This document shows positions 8,580 to 16,193 of a stretch of 38,411 bases of DNA, piece after piece; position 1 is the stretch's first letter; the number at the start of each line of letters is the position of its first letter. Below the pieces are notes generated by a model. That model was not told the DNA's origin, did no database searches, and saw only the letters and a list, made by a program, of their open reading frames with translations. This DNA comes from Bacillota bacterium. Lineage in GTDB: Bacteria > Bacillota > SHA-98 > Ch115. Location of the stretch: positions 1-38,411 of the forward strand of contig JABLXA010000020.1 of assembly GCA_013178415.1 (NCBI GenBank), given 5' to 3'. The translations under genes were made by a program, and so were the position numbers.

Positions 8580-9025
8580 CCCCTCACCAGTAATTCCTTC
8601 GGACTAGCCTCTGGGTCGGCCTCTACCAACTCGACCAAAGAACGGTCACGTAGATACATAAACATAACGGAATGCCCGGCGAACGCAGCCGCCGGCGCTG
8701 GCCCAAATACGGGTATCGCGCCGCCCGTTCGCCATATCTTCCTGACCTTCTCAATATCTTGCGTTACATAGCAGACGTGGTGGAGTCCACCTCCATATCG
8801 TTCCAGAAAGTTTGCTACTGGCGCGCTATCGCTGTATGGAGCAACTAACTCCACTAACACTCGATTTCCCGGCAATTCCATGAAACAAATCTGAGCCTGC
8901 TGGATTGTATCATCTACGACTGGCCCAACCTTGCTTGCTCTGAATAATGTTTCATATGTCCGTAACCCCTGAGAAAGGTCCTTTACTACCACGCCAACAT
9001 GGTGCATCGGCAACATGTCCTTCAC
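8576..9025 (-). CDS. VOC family protein, methylmalonyl-CoA epimerase-like
   Basis: A 149-residue vicinal-oxygen-chelate protein with two beta-alpha-beta-beta-beta repeats. The likely metal ligands are in MHHVGVVV at the start, LVELVAP in the first repeat, GLHHVCY in the second, and LVELVEA at the end, the pattern of methylmalonyl-CoA epimerases. It probably acts on an acyl thioester, epimerising or otherwise changing the carbon next to the thioester, perhaps while the acyl group is on one of the ACPs. The GTG start overlaps the ACP stop as GTGA, so the genes are translationally coupled. The true substrate is unknown; a role in methylmalonyl-CoA metabolism is unlikely given the neighbours. Confidence 0.82.
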   Translation of the reverse strand: MKDMLPMHHVGVVVKDLSQGLRTYETLFRASKVGPVVDDTIQQAQICFMELPGNRVLVELVAPYSDSAPVANFLERYGGGLHHVCYVTQDIEKVRKIWRTGGAIPVFGPAPAAAFAGHSVMFMYLRDRSLVELVEADPEASPKELLVRG

Positions 9026-9279
9026 CCCGCGACCCCCTTACTCACAAGGATCTTGCGGGCAGCTCTAAAACCTCCATCACCGATTTCCCCAATTTCTTCT
9101 GGACTAAAAGAAACCCCGAAGCGTTCCTCAATGCTGACAATTAAATTTAGGTGCTGCATAGAGTCCCAATTGGGAACATTGCTGGGGGTGAGATTGTCGT
9201 AGACTTCTTCGGGTTTCAAATTGAATACATCGCAGAATACCTGTCTTAGCTTTTCCTCGAGACTTTCTACCTGGGCCAT
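9022..9279 (-). CDS. Acyl carrier protein (second of two)
   Basis: About 85 residues with the carrier-protein fold. The phosphopantetheine serine is in PNWDSMQHLNLI, where DSM replaces the common DSL. The ATG at 9279 is chosen because AGGAGTG lies nine bases upstream and the family sequence starts there; a longer frame to 9357 runs into the KAS III gene and looks non-homologous. It is packed between KAS III and VOC with overlapping ends. It is presumably activated by the AcpS of this operon and carries the acyl group made by FkbH or KAS III. Confidence 0.88.
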   Translation of the reverse strand: MAQVESLEEKLRQVFCDVFNLKPEEVYDNLTPSNVPNWDSMQHLNLIVSIEERFGVSFSPEEIGEIGDGGFRAARKILVSKGVAG

Positions 9280-9287
9280 TCCATTTA

Positions 9288-10355
9288 TCACTCCTGAAGA
9301 ACATGAACTACTCGAGAGACTGTCACCGGACCAATTGTGAGGGCAGCTCCCGCCCAAGCGTAGCCGACACCGAAACCGAGAAGTAGTACTTTTTGGGGGG
9401 CAGATGAAATGCTATCGCCTATATCGTCGGCCAAAAGGAGGGGAATACTAACTCCCGAGGTATTTCCGTAGCGCTGGATGTTGATCGGGGCTTTCTGCGG
9501 TTGAACTCCGATTTTGCGAGCCAGGTGCTGAACTATCATTTTGTTAGCTTGATGAAAAAGAACCCAATCAAGTTCATCTTTTGTCCACCCATGCTGGGCC
9601 AAAGTAGTCTGCACCAATCCCGGGACCTCACGGATGGTAAAGTTGAAGACTTCCCAACCATCCATATAGAATTCGCGTGGAGACCGTGCATTCCCCTCGG
9701 GATCCGTTACCCTGGTATACGACTCGGGTCCACCGCCCCGATCACGGAACCCCCCCGCCGGTATGATCAGGCTCTGAACACCTCGCCCATCACTACCGAG
9801 GACAAAGGATGATGGTTCAGCCGCAGGATCCCATTCCAGGGCAGCCGCAGCACCAGCATCCCCAAACAAAAGGCTCGATCTGTCCTGAGGCGATGCCACC
9901 TGGCTAAGGGTATCCCCGACTAGTAAAAGGACACGTTTGGCTGACCCACCACTGACAAACTGACTTGCAATCCAGTATCCATAGACAAATCCGCTACAGC
10001 CCATAGCAACATCGAAGGCAAAACAAGATTTGCTTAGGCCTAATACCGCATGAACAACACTAGCATCATTAGGTAAGATATAGTCAGGAGTTTGTGTGAC
10101 AACGATAACTCCCTCGATGGACTCGGGGGGCCAGTTAAGCCCCTCCAGAAGATGCTTCGCTGCAGCGACACAGAGATCGGACGTTGTCTGGCCAGGCTTT
10201 GCACGGTAAAGAGTTTCTATCCCGGATAACTTCGCTACCTTCTCGGCTTCCTCCAGTGGAAATGCACTGCCAATGTCTGCGACGGATAGCGCTTTTCCCG
10301 GCACCGAACATACGATCCCTCGAAGCGCTACATTCTTCAATGTCACGCTTGGCAT
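9288..10355 (-). CDS. Beta-ketoacyl-ACP synthase III family protein (FabH-like)
   Basis: A 355-residue thiolase-fold enzyme with the complete KAS III triad: C120 in AMGCSGF, H268 in LFHQANKMI and N298 in RYGNTSGVS. FabH joins an acyl-CoA starter to malonyl-ACP; relatives in tetronate and sugar-acyl pathways transfer or condense unusual acyl-ACPs. It lies between two ACP genes and beside an FkbH-like gene, so a special-purpose enzyme is more likely than the housekeeping FabH, which normally sits in a fab operon. All residues needed for condensation are present. The ATG at 10355 follows the first ACP stop closely, with AAGGGG upstream. Confidence 0.92.
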   Translation of the reverse strand: MPSVTLKNVALRGIVCSVPGKALSVADIGSAFPLEEAEKVAKLSGIETLYRAKPGQTTSDLCVAAAKHLLEGLNWPPESIEGVIVVTQTPDYILPNDASVVHAVLGLSKSCFAFDVAMGCSGFVYGYWIASQFVSGGSAKRVLLLVGDTLSQVASPQDRSSLLFGDAGAAAALEWDPAAEPSSFVLGSDGRGVQSLIIPAGGFRDRGGGPESYTRVTDPEGNARSPREFYMDGWEVFNFTIREVPGLVQTTLAQHGWTKDELDWVLFHQANKMIVQHLARKIGVQPQKAPINIQRYGNTSGVSIPLLLADDIGDSISSAPQKVLLLGFGVGYAWAGAALTIGPVTVSRVVHVLQE

Positions 10356-10359
10356 TTGC

Positions 10360-10593
10360 TCATGACCCCTTTTTCGTCAGCACCAGGTCAACAAGGTCTT
10401 TAACCTTCTTGATGGTACGTATCTCTTGTGAGCTAATCTGTATACCATACCGTTCGTCTAGCATTGATATAATCGTCAGCCAGCCAATGGAGTCCCACTC
10501 TGCTACCTCGCCGACATTAGTTTCTAGAGAAATGGAACCATTAGTAATCTCCAGGGCCTCTGAAATTAAATTGAGCACATCTTCAGTTACCAC
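10360..10593 (-). CDS. Acyl carrier protein (first of two)
   Basis: A 77-residue carrier protein with the 4'-phosphopantetheine serine in AEWDSIGWLTII. This varies from the DSLxxxEL of fatty-acid ACPs and resembles carrier proteins of secondary or polysaccharide pathways. The GTG start has AGGTGA six bases upstream. Together with the second ACP it gives the operon two dedicated carriers; the two are quite different in sequence, which suggests different partners, for example one for FkbH loading and one for the KAS III product. That division of labour is inference. Confidence 0.9.
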   Translation of the reverse strand: MVTEDVLNLISEALEITNGSISLETNVGEVAEWDSIGWLTIISMLDERYGIQISSQEIRTIKKVKDLVDLVLTKKGS

Positions 10594-10615
10594 AAGTTAT
10601 CACCTCATTTTGAGA

Positions 10616-11257
10616 TTACCTTGGCAAGTCTAACACCTTCGCAGGAACCCCAAGGACCGTCTTTCCTGCACCTACACGCCTGACAACCACACTCCCCGCT
10701 CCAACAGTAGAGAAGTCTTCGACCACAGCGCTGGGCAAGATAGACGCATGGCTTCCCATGAACACTCCCCGGCCAAGGCGGGCATGGCCCGTCACATCGC
10801 AATATGAGCTTAAAGTGCATCCATCGCCTACAATAGCATCATGCCCTATAGAAACGAACCGGTTAAGAGAAACAAAGTTGCCCAGTATTGAATCAGCAGT
10901 AAGTCCAGCCTGGTACATCAAAATGTTCCCAATACCTATTTTGCATCTTGGGCCTATCTGTGCTGTGGGGTGAATTAGATTGATGAACCTTGCTCCCTTG
11001 GCCAGCAGATGTTCGCAAATCTCCAGTTTACGGCGAGGTGACCCAATGGCACAAATGTAAACGTATTGGTCGCTAGGTTGATGCCCCATAACCGGACCCA
11101 CGACAGGGATGTCTATACCTTTCTCTCGGAGGTGCGTTTCAGCATCCTGTGCGTCATCCAAAAATCCACCGATGGTCCACTCCACTCCGTAGGCCGGGTT
11201 CTCCAAGGCCGCAGCAAGCACCTCACGGCCAAATCCACCAGCACCGATAATGATCAA
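10616..11257 (-). CDS. NeuD/PglD-like left-handed beta-helix acyltransferase
   Basis: A 213-residue enzyme with an N-terminal Rossmann-like domain (IIIGAGGFGREVL, which binds the nucleotide sugar) and a C-terminal hexapeptide-repeat beta-helix from about residue 95. The catalytic histidine is probably the one in SIGHDAIVGDG, as in PglD and NeuD. These enzymes put an acetyl group from acetyl-CoA on an amino sugar. Here the setting, with two ACPs and a KAS III, suggests the donor may be an acyl-ACP carrying a non-acetyl group. The start is unclear: TTG at 11257 is weakly placed, while a CTG at 11275 with a G-run upstream would add LSHVHK. The gene follows the SDR gene with near overlap. Confidence 0.85.
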   Translation of the reverse strand: MIIIGAGGFGREVLAAALENPAYGVEWTIGGFLDDAQDAETHLREKGIDIPVVGPVMGHQPSDQYVYICAIGSPRRKLEICEHLLAKGARFINLIHPTAQIGPRCKIGIGNILMYQAGLTADSILGNFVSLNRFVSIGHDAIVGDGCTLSSYCDVTGHARLGRGVFMGSHASILPSAVVEDFSTVGAGSVVVRRVGAGKTVLGVPAKVLDLPR

Positions 11258-11271
11258 CTTATGTACATGGC

Positions 11272-12048
11272 TCAGCTGAGGTACCCCCCATCAATTACAA
11301 GGGTGATTCCAGTCACCCAGCGGGCAGCAGGCGAAAGAAGATAAGCGATCCCATACGCGATATCTTCCGGCTTCCCTAGCCCAAGTGGGTGCCGTGCGAT
11401 ACTGCTCTCAAAGTTACTCGCACCGATCTGCGCATGTTGTTCGTGCATTGGAGTTTCTACCATGCCCGGTGCGATGGCATTCACGCGGATAGACCTGGCT
11501 GCTAATTCACGCGCCGCTGCACGGACCATAGCCACCAGACCTCCCTTGCTGGCCGAGTAAGCAACTAGACCTGGCGAACCGGATAGACCCGCAACAGAGG
11601 AAACAAAAACAAAAGATGCCCCGTCAGCTGCTACGCCTTTGGCAGCTCCGCCTTTAAGCAAGAGCATGGCTGCATCCAAATTTGGAATCATCATACTATC
11701 GACATTTTTTGAGCTCATCGCTCTGATTGGAAGAATCCGCGAAATTCCAGCGCAATGGACTAACCCATCTAGTGGACGCCCGACTTTTTCGCTCACGCCT
11801 TTGATCCAGCTAGGAATTCCATCAACCTCGCTAAGATCATATGGCTCTATGAAATGCAACTCACGGTTTTCCATCATCGAGCGCGTTTCCTCAAGCGCAG
11901 GATTCCTCCGTCCGCTAAGAATAACACGTGCACCAAGCTTACTGAGAACTATTGATGTTGCCCGCCCGATGCCTGAAGAGGCACCTGTCACCAGGACGAT
12001 CTTCCCTGATAGGCTGAACGGGTTATCCACTTCCAGCCCCCCTTTCAT
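11272..12048 (-). CDS. SDR family oxidoreductase (FabG-like)
   Basis: A 258-residue classical short-chain dehydrogenase. The TGASSGIG cofactor loop, HCAGI in place of NNAG, a catalytic serine in FVSSVAG, and the YSASKGG Tyr/Lys pair are all present, and the tail GGYLS is normal for the family. In this operon it most likely reduces a beta-ketoacyl-ACP made by the KAS III, giving a 3-hydroxyacyl group; acting on a keto sugar is possible but less likely from its FabG likeness. The ATG is at 12048. A GTG at 12030 with AAAGGGGGG upstream has the better ribosome binding site. Confidence 0.9.
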   Translation of the reverse strand: MKGGLEVDNPFSLSGKIVLVTGASSGIGRATSIVLSKLGARVILSGRRNPALEETRSMMENRELHFIEPYDLSEVDGIPSWIKGVSEKVGRPLDGLVHCAGISRILPIRAMSSKNVDSMMIPNLDAAMLLLKGGAAKGVAADGASFVFVSSVAGLSGSPGLVAYSASKGGLVAMVRAAARELAARSIRVNAIAPGMVETPMHEQHAQIGASNFESSIARHPLGLGKPEDIAYGIAYLLSPAARWVTGITLVIDGGYLS

Positions 12049-12082
12049 GGTACTTTATTTAGTAGTGAGATCCCGAACCTCC

Positions 12083-12508
12083 TTATACTAGTACCACAAC
12101 GGCCACCGCCTTGTCGCAATCATGCGAAATTGATGTCAGGCCCTCACGAACTCCCAATGCCGACATTATTTCGCGAGCTTTACCATAGAAAACAAGTTTG
12201 GGCGCTCCATCTGTGCCGCGTAATATCTCTACATCGGTCATATTGGCCACGGATAATGCCCCTGTTCCAAGCGCCTTAAGTGCTGCCTCTTTAGCCGCAA
12301 AACGGCCGGCGAGAAACTCTATTCGCCGACCCGGCGACAGAGATTCACCAATAGCAACCTCACTTGGGGTGAAGACCTTCCTTGCAAATGAAGGTGAACG
12401 ACTGAGCACGCGACTCAAACGCGCGATGTCCACCAAATCAACCCCAACCCTCATCTCCTGTTCCCATCCCGGCAATGCACTTATCCAATCACCACTTTCG
12501 ACCGCCAC
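12083..12508 (-). CDS. acpS: Holo-ACP synthase (AcpS-type phosphopantetheinyl transferase)
   Basis: AcpS moves 4'-phosphopantetheine from CoA to an apo-ACP serine. The core MRVGVDLVDIARL with the metal aspartate, the second motif GRFAAKEAALKALG and SISHD near the end are all there. The family normally starts at the MRVG methionine (12454); the frame also allows a GTG at 12508 abutting the stop of the upstream regulator, adding 18 residues. Sitting in the same operon as two ACPs, it is probably a dedicated activator for them rather than the main cellular enzyme, although it could be the only copy. Confidence 0.92.
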   Translation of the reverse strand: MAVESGDWISALPGWEQEMRVGVDLVDIARLSRVLSRSPSFARKVFTPSEVAIGESLSPGRRIEFLAGRFAAKEAALKALGTGALSVANMTDVEILRGTDGAPKLVFYGKAREIMSALGVREGLTSISHDCDKAVAVVVLV

Positions 12509-13171
12509 CTATGGTATTAACCTTGCGATCTCAATACTGTGCTCAGCCGCTACCGGAGCTATTTTCCTTAACATGGCCTCAGAGTGCCTCCAGGAGGTAA
12601 TGAGTATTTTGTCGGGGTGTAAATCTGTGATCACCTGAGGGCCTTCAACATGATGCGTAAAGAACGACATTCCTAGCTTTGCCGGGTCATCATCCATGAC
12701 TCCCACTACCGTAATATGCGGAAGGCCCTGAATAGCAAGATATGTCATGCGTCCTGTCTCACCGGCGCCATAAATGATAAGTCTGGTCGGTTCTTCTCCA
12801 CAGGCATGAATAACCCGTTCCCTCAGATCATCAAGCACCTGGTCAAATAGGGCATATAATTGCGCCAGAAAAGTTATAACATGATAGGACCGCCTGCGGT
12901 CTCCGGCTGGGGTCAGTCTGTAATCAACTCCGCGCCCCTCATGAGGAAGACGATCGATGAGGCCGGCCTCTGCGAAACGGCGAAGGTATGTATTAACCAT
13001 CGCTGGAGCCAGCCCAATGATGCGACCAAGTTCAGCCTGAGAGCTGCCGGGATGCTCGCTCAGACGAGCAAGGAGCCTAAGCTCATTTAAAAGCGGAGTC
13101 GGCTGTAGATAGTCTCCTAAATCAAACCACATGCGATCCGTCCGTTCATTCAGTGAGTGTACGTAAATCAT
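12509..13171 (-). CDS. Winged-helix regulator fused to a Rossmann domain
   Basis: A protein of up to 220 residues. Residues about 27-95 form a MarR-like winged helix (SSQAELGRIIGLAPAMVNTY as the helix-turn-helix, then a YRLTPAG wing). Residues about 128-220 form a Rossmann fold with IIYGAGETGRMT and an acidic end to strand two (VMDDDP), like the nucleotide-sugar or NAD-binding domains of CapD and PglD. The layout recalls Rex, which senses NADH, but the sequence is different. It probably senses a nucleotide sugar or cofactor and controls the acyl operon it heads. The 13171 ATG lies inside a good -10 box, so the ATG at 13132, with GGACGGA upstream, is a likelier start. The TAG stop abuts the GTG frame of AcpS. 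Confidence 0.82.
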   Translation of the reverse strand: MIYVHSLNERTDRMWFDLGDYLQPTPLLNELRLLARLSEHPGSSQAELGRIIGLAPAMVNTYLRRFAEAGLIDRLPHEGRGVDYRLTPAGDRRRSYHVITFLAQLYALFDQVLDDLRERVIHACGEEPTRLIIYGAGETGRMTYLAIQGLPHITVVGVMDDDPAKLGMSFFTHHVEGPQVITDLHPDKILITSWRHSEAMLRKIAPVAAEHSIEIARLIP

Positions 13172-13202
13172 ATCCTACATCCACGATAATTGTCAATTAT
13201 CG
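13167..13202 (-). promoter_or_regulatory. Promoter with palindromic operator before the acyl operon
   Basis: On the minus strand TTGACA (13191-13196) and TATGAT (13167-13172) are separated by 18 bases, a strong sigma-70/sigma-A type promoter. The -35 box is the heart of a perfect 19-base palindrome, CGATAATTGACAATTATCG (13184-13202), with nine-base arms around one central base. A regulator bound there would block polymerase, so autorepression by the winged-helix protein encoded just downstream is the natural reading. Confidence 0.72.
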
Positions 13203-13256
13203 ACTGTCCCGATGTCGTAAAAAAACCAGGAACACGGAACTGATGATTATATGGTC

Positions 13257-13871
13257 TCAGAACCCCACGCCCTTACGCCCTTTGAATTCCGGCATCGTCG
13301 CGCACCCCTCCGCGCTGATGCCTTCACGTTTTACAACCTTGACCAAAGTGAGCCAGAGGATCTTAAAATCAAGCAAAAGGCTCCAGTTGTCTACATACCA
13401 GACGTCAAGCTTGAATTTCTCCTCCCAGGTTAGGGCATTGCGGCCGTTTACCTGCGCCCACCCTGTAATGCCGGGTTTGACTTCGTGGCGCCGCGCCTGC
13501 TCGGGGGTGTAGCGGTCGAGATATTCCATCAAGAGCGGTCTTGGGCCGACAAGGCTCATCTCTCCGCGCAGGACGTTGAGAAGCTCGGGCAATTCATCCA
13601 GGCTGGTGCTGCGCAGGAACCTGCCCACAGGGGTGAGTCGGTCTTGGTCAGGGCGAAGTGCCCCCCTCTCGTCACGCGCATCGGTCATTGTGCGGAACTT
13701 GAGCATGGTAAAAGGTCGGCCATGAAGACCTGGCCGTTTTTGCCGGAACAATACTGGCGATCCCATGCTCAGGCGTACAAGAAGCGCAAGAAATATGAAA
13801 AGAGGGAGTAATAGGATTAACAATGACAGAGACGCAACTATATCGAACCCGCGCTTGATAAAGCGTTCCAT
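13257..13871 (-). CDS. Undecaprenyl-phosphate sugar-phosphate transferase (PglC/WcaJ C-terminal type)
   Basis: About 204 residues forming the small monotopic PglC-type initiating enzyme that moves a sugar phosphate from a UDP-sugar to undecaprenyl phosphate at the inner face of the membrane. There is one hydrophobic N-terminal helix (VASLSLLILLLPLFIFLALLV), then PVLFRQKRPG, the KFRTM motif, STSLDELPELLNVL with the catalytic Asp-Glu pair, MSLVGPRP, and KPGITGWAQVNGRN. The start is set at 13871, where the family begins and GGGGG lies two bases upstream; the frame extends to 13904. It lacks the extra membrane helices of WcaJ or WbaP. Nearby PglE- and PglD-like genes make a diamino-sugar phosphate a plausible substrate. 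Confidence 0.93.
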   Translation of the reverse strand: MERFIKRGFDIVASLSLLILLLPLFIFLALLVRLSMGSPVLFRQKRPGLHGRPFTMLKFRTMTDARDERGALRPDQDRLTPVGRFLRSTSLDELPELLNVLRGEMSLVGPRPLLMEYLDRYTPEQARRHEVKPGITGWAQVNGRNALTWEEKFKLDVWYVDNWSLLLDFKILWLTLVKVVKREGISAEGCATMPEFKGRKGVGF

Positions 13872-13934
13872 ATCCCCCGTCTTACCCCAAAACATTATTC
13901 GCATATTCGAAACTCAGACGTCATCCGCGATATC

Positions 13935-14022
13935 TTGCTCTGCGAGCAACCCCGCTTCAGCAACGCCACAAGGCTGTCTTGCGAGCAAGAGAAATGTCGC
14001 CTTCCGGCGAACGCAGGGCGAC
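13935..14022. repeat. Cluster of short inverted repeats between genes
   Basis: Within 90 bases are TTGCTC-TGC-GAGCAA (13935-13949), CTTGC-GA-GCAAG (13978-13989), TCGCC-TTCC-GGCGA (13997-14010) and a wider GTCGCC/GGCGAC pair (13996-14022). The nine bases TGCGAGCAA occur twice. It lies just after the end of the phospholipase-like gene. On the minus strand the last hairpin is followed by CATTTCTCTT, so part of it could be a weak terminator. A repeat-element remnant is an alternative. Confidence 0.4.
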
Positions 14023-14029
14023 AGCATTC

Positions 14030-15856
14030 TCACGTTGGGTCCCCCTTTGCAATAGCCCTGCCGACCACAATCTTGCGGTCTATGTACTCCGAATGCACAC
14101 TGCACCTGTCTTTGACATCAACAAATAGATGATGAACACCAGGCTTGACGTCAGCTTTAAGGTCAATGCTAACCGTAAGACATCCCTTGGAATCACGGGA
14201 AACCGTGTAAACGCCAATATCTTGATTCTCCTTGAGATCAAAGCCATCTACGCGGACTATCAGGGTGTCCTCATCAAGTTCCTTGCAATCCCTTAGATCT
14301 TTGGTGTAGGAATCAGCAATAGCAGGGATACAACGCAAATTGATTTTCTTGGCTGCAAACATCGTTTCGAGGGAGACATCTATGCTGTCGGCGACGGCAG
14401 CATCGCCAGAAGCAGGAAGAAGCCTATCTAGAGGACGGATGTTCCCAGAGCAGGTGCTGGTCTCTTCCTCTGGCGCCCCTAATGTGATAATGGGACGTAA
14501 TCCGCGCCGCATGGCTTCGCGAGCGGCGGAAATATCCCCGTCAGCGTCAAGGAGAAGCCCGGATAGAAAAGCTATGATCGGGCTTTGGTCCTTCCAGTTA
14601 CCCTTAGAGCTTGCGCCAAGTCTGCGAAGGCTCTTGAGGAGGAATGAATACAGCAGCTCATCCAAGTCAGCACCCCGCTGCTCGAGGCGTGCCTCTATTC
14701 CCGCGGCAACCCCTCCTACTCCGGGTATCTTGGAAAGTAGAGCCTCCACAGGTTCGTCGATTAATCGCTCGATCTCCTCCCTTGAGATGTCGGCCTTGAA
14801 CGAACCGCCAATCTGATACAGAATTGAGAAGATGGCGCTCCCCGGCTTTGTCAACTGCTGGGAGGAAAGACCCCTCAGCTGATAGTGAAATCCCTCCGCT
14901 TTCGGCTCTGCCGGGCCGGCAAGGTTTTGAATCTCCTCCCAGCTTTTACAGAAGAGCCCTTCAACCACTCTGTCCGCTGCTAAACTGAGGATATCGGTCT
15001 TGACGAAGCTCTTGAGGTCTTCATGGAGATTCGGACATACCCTCAGCAGAAATCTAATCAGTAAGCCGGTACCGAATATGATCGTATTGAAGTCACGTTC
15101 CAACGATGGCAAGTGTTCAGGCGGTATCCTAACACATCCCTGTCCCCAGAATCGCTCAGAACATCTGGTTAAGAGCCCATATGGGCGTTCCTTATGATCA
15201 AAAAGGTTAACCTTGATTCCATAGAGGTCTTTACCTTCGTCGCTAGCCAGTACGGCTACATCAAGAAAGAGCTCATATAAGCCATGGTTAGGTACCTTAT
15301 ATCTGCCTCGCAGTTCCCTTGGGAGATCTGCACCGAAGATCGTGAGTGCGTTCGCGAAGCCAGCAAAAGTGTGAGTGTCATCCGCAATCTCTGACGGGTC
15401 ATCACTGAGTTCACCATTGCCCTTTACACATGCATAGTGGGGATACCAATCAGCCAGCTGGTGAGCAAGCCACCCTGACACAATCGCCAAATGGCTTTCC
15501 GGATACTTAGAACGGTTGCCATTCCACTCGTCAACCAGCGCATAACCGAAACGTGGAATCCCCCGGGCATTGTCAGGATGGCAATTATGGGCGTAGTCAT
15601 AGAGGTCGATGCCGTTGAGAATATGATATGTCGAAATCGCATCTGCGCTGTTGCCAGCATTTATGAATTCATTCTCGTGAGCTGATACAATCTGTAGCAG
15701 TTCCCTATTTATTTGGTGGTTGCCATTTTTCTTCTCATCTTTTGCTCTTTTTAGGGCTAGACGGTTCACGTAAGCGTGAGAAAAGGGACTTAATGCAATA
15801 ACAGGAAACACCGGAAGCAGAAGCATCAACAGAAACAAACTCTTGAACTTCTCCAT
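14030..15856 (-). CDS. Secreted zinc-dependent phospholipase C-like protein
   Basis: A protein of about 608 residues beginning with a clear signal peptide (MEKFKSLFLLMLLLPV, cleavage probably near residues 24-28). The mature N-terminal domain resembles the zinc-dependent phospholipase C / S1 nuclease all-helical fold: SHAYVNRLAL at its start, YDYAHNCHPD, and GWLAHQLADWYPHYA with the HxxxD metal motif, then DDTHTFAGFA. The C-terminal 150 residues look like a beta-rich extracellular domain. The ATG at 15856 with GGGGTGG six bases before it is preferred to the GTG at 15886. Many proteins with this domain have no known substrate. It is unlike its glycan and defence neighbours, and I cannot tie it to either pathway. 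Confidence 0.72.
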   Translation of the reverse strand: MEKFKSLFLLMLLLPVFPVIALSPFSHAYVNRLALKRAKDEKKNGNHQINRELLQIVSAHENEFINAGNSADAISTYHILNGIDLYDYAHNCHPDNARGIPRFGYALVDEWNGNRSKYPESHLAIVSGWLAHQLADWYPHYACVKGNGELSDDPSEIADDTHTFAGFANALTIFGADLPRELRGRYKVPNHGLYELFLDVAVLASDEGKDLYGIKVNLFDHKERPYGLLTRCSERFWGQGCVRIPPEHLPSLERDFNTIIFGTGLLIRFLLRVCPNLHEDLKSFVKTDILSLAADRVVEGLFCKSWEEIQNLAGPAEPKAEGFHYQLRGLSSQQLTKPGSAIFSILYQIGGSFKADISREEIERLIDEPVEALLSKIPGVGGVAAGIEARLEQRGADLDELLYSFLLKSLRRLGASSKGNWKDQSPIIAFLSGLLLDADGDISAAREAMRRGLRPIITLGAPEEETSTCSGNIRPLDRLLPASGDAAVADSIDVSLETMFAAKKINLRCIPAIADSYTKDLRDCKELDEDTLIVRVDGFDLKENQDIGVYTVSRDSKGCLTVSIDLKADVKPGVHHLFVDVKDRCSVHSEYIDRKIVVGRAIAKGDPT

Positions 15857-15886
15857 TAGCTTCCACCCCACTTTTCTAGCCTTCAC

Positions 15887-16193
15887 AACATTCCTCTAAT
15901 CCGGAGACTGTAGAGGGATCCGTTCCTTCAGCAATTCCGCGGCTCCGTCACGACACCTACAGCCCACTACCACTATTCGACGCATATTGCAATCATCCTT
16001 CATTCGACGCCACAATCTTCGACCACATCGCTCTGTTGCCGCTCTGCTGAACTCATACTGCACTTCATGTCCGCTACCCGATCACTCTTTTACTCGATAA
16101 CCCCTTTATTACACTACACTTCCCGACCCCGAACGCGGCCGAAGGCCAGTCCATCCGGTAGTCTCAGCCTAGTCGCTCCTGGGCGGGCACTGG
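15887..16193. other. Intergenic stretch
   Basis: About 300 bases between the broken CARF-HEPN gene and the phospholipase-like gene. I see short ATTCGACGC-like repeats near 15976 and 16013 but no gene, hairpin with T-run or clear promoter. Confidence 0.4.

Noticed and set aside
13205-13256. Rho-independent terminator after the sugar-phosphate transferase gene
   Set aside because: There is a run of seven T on the minus strand but only a three-pair stem before it.
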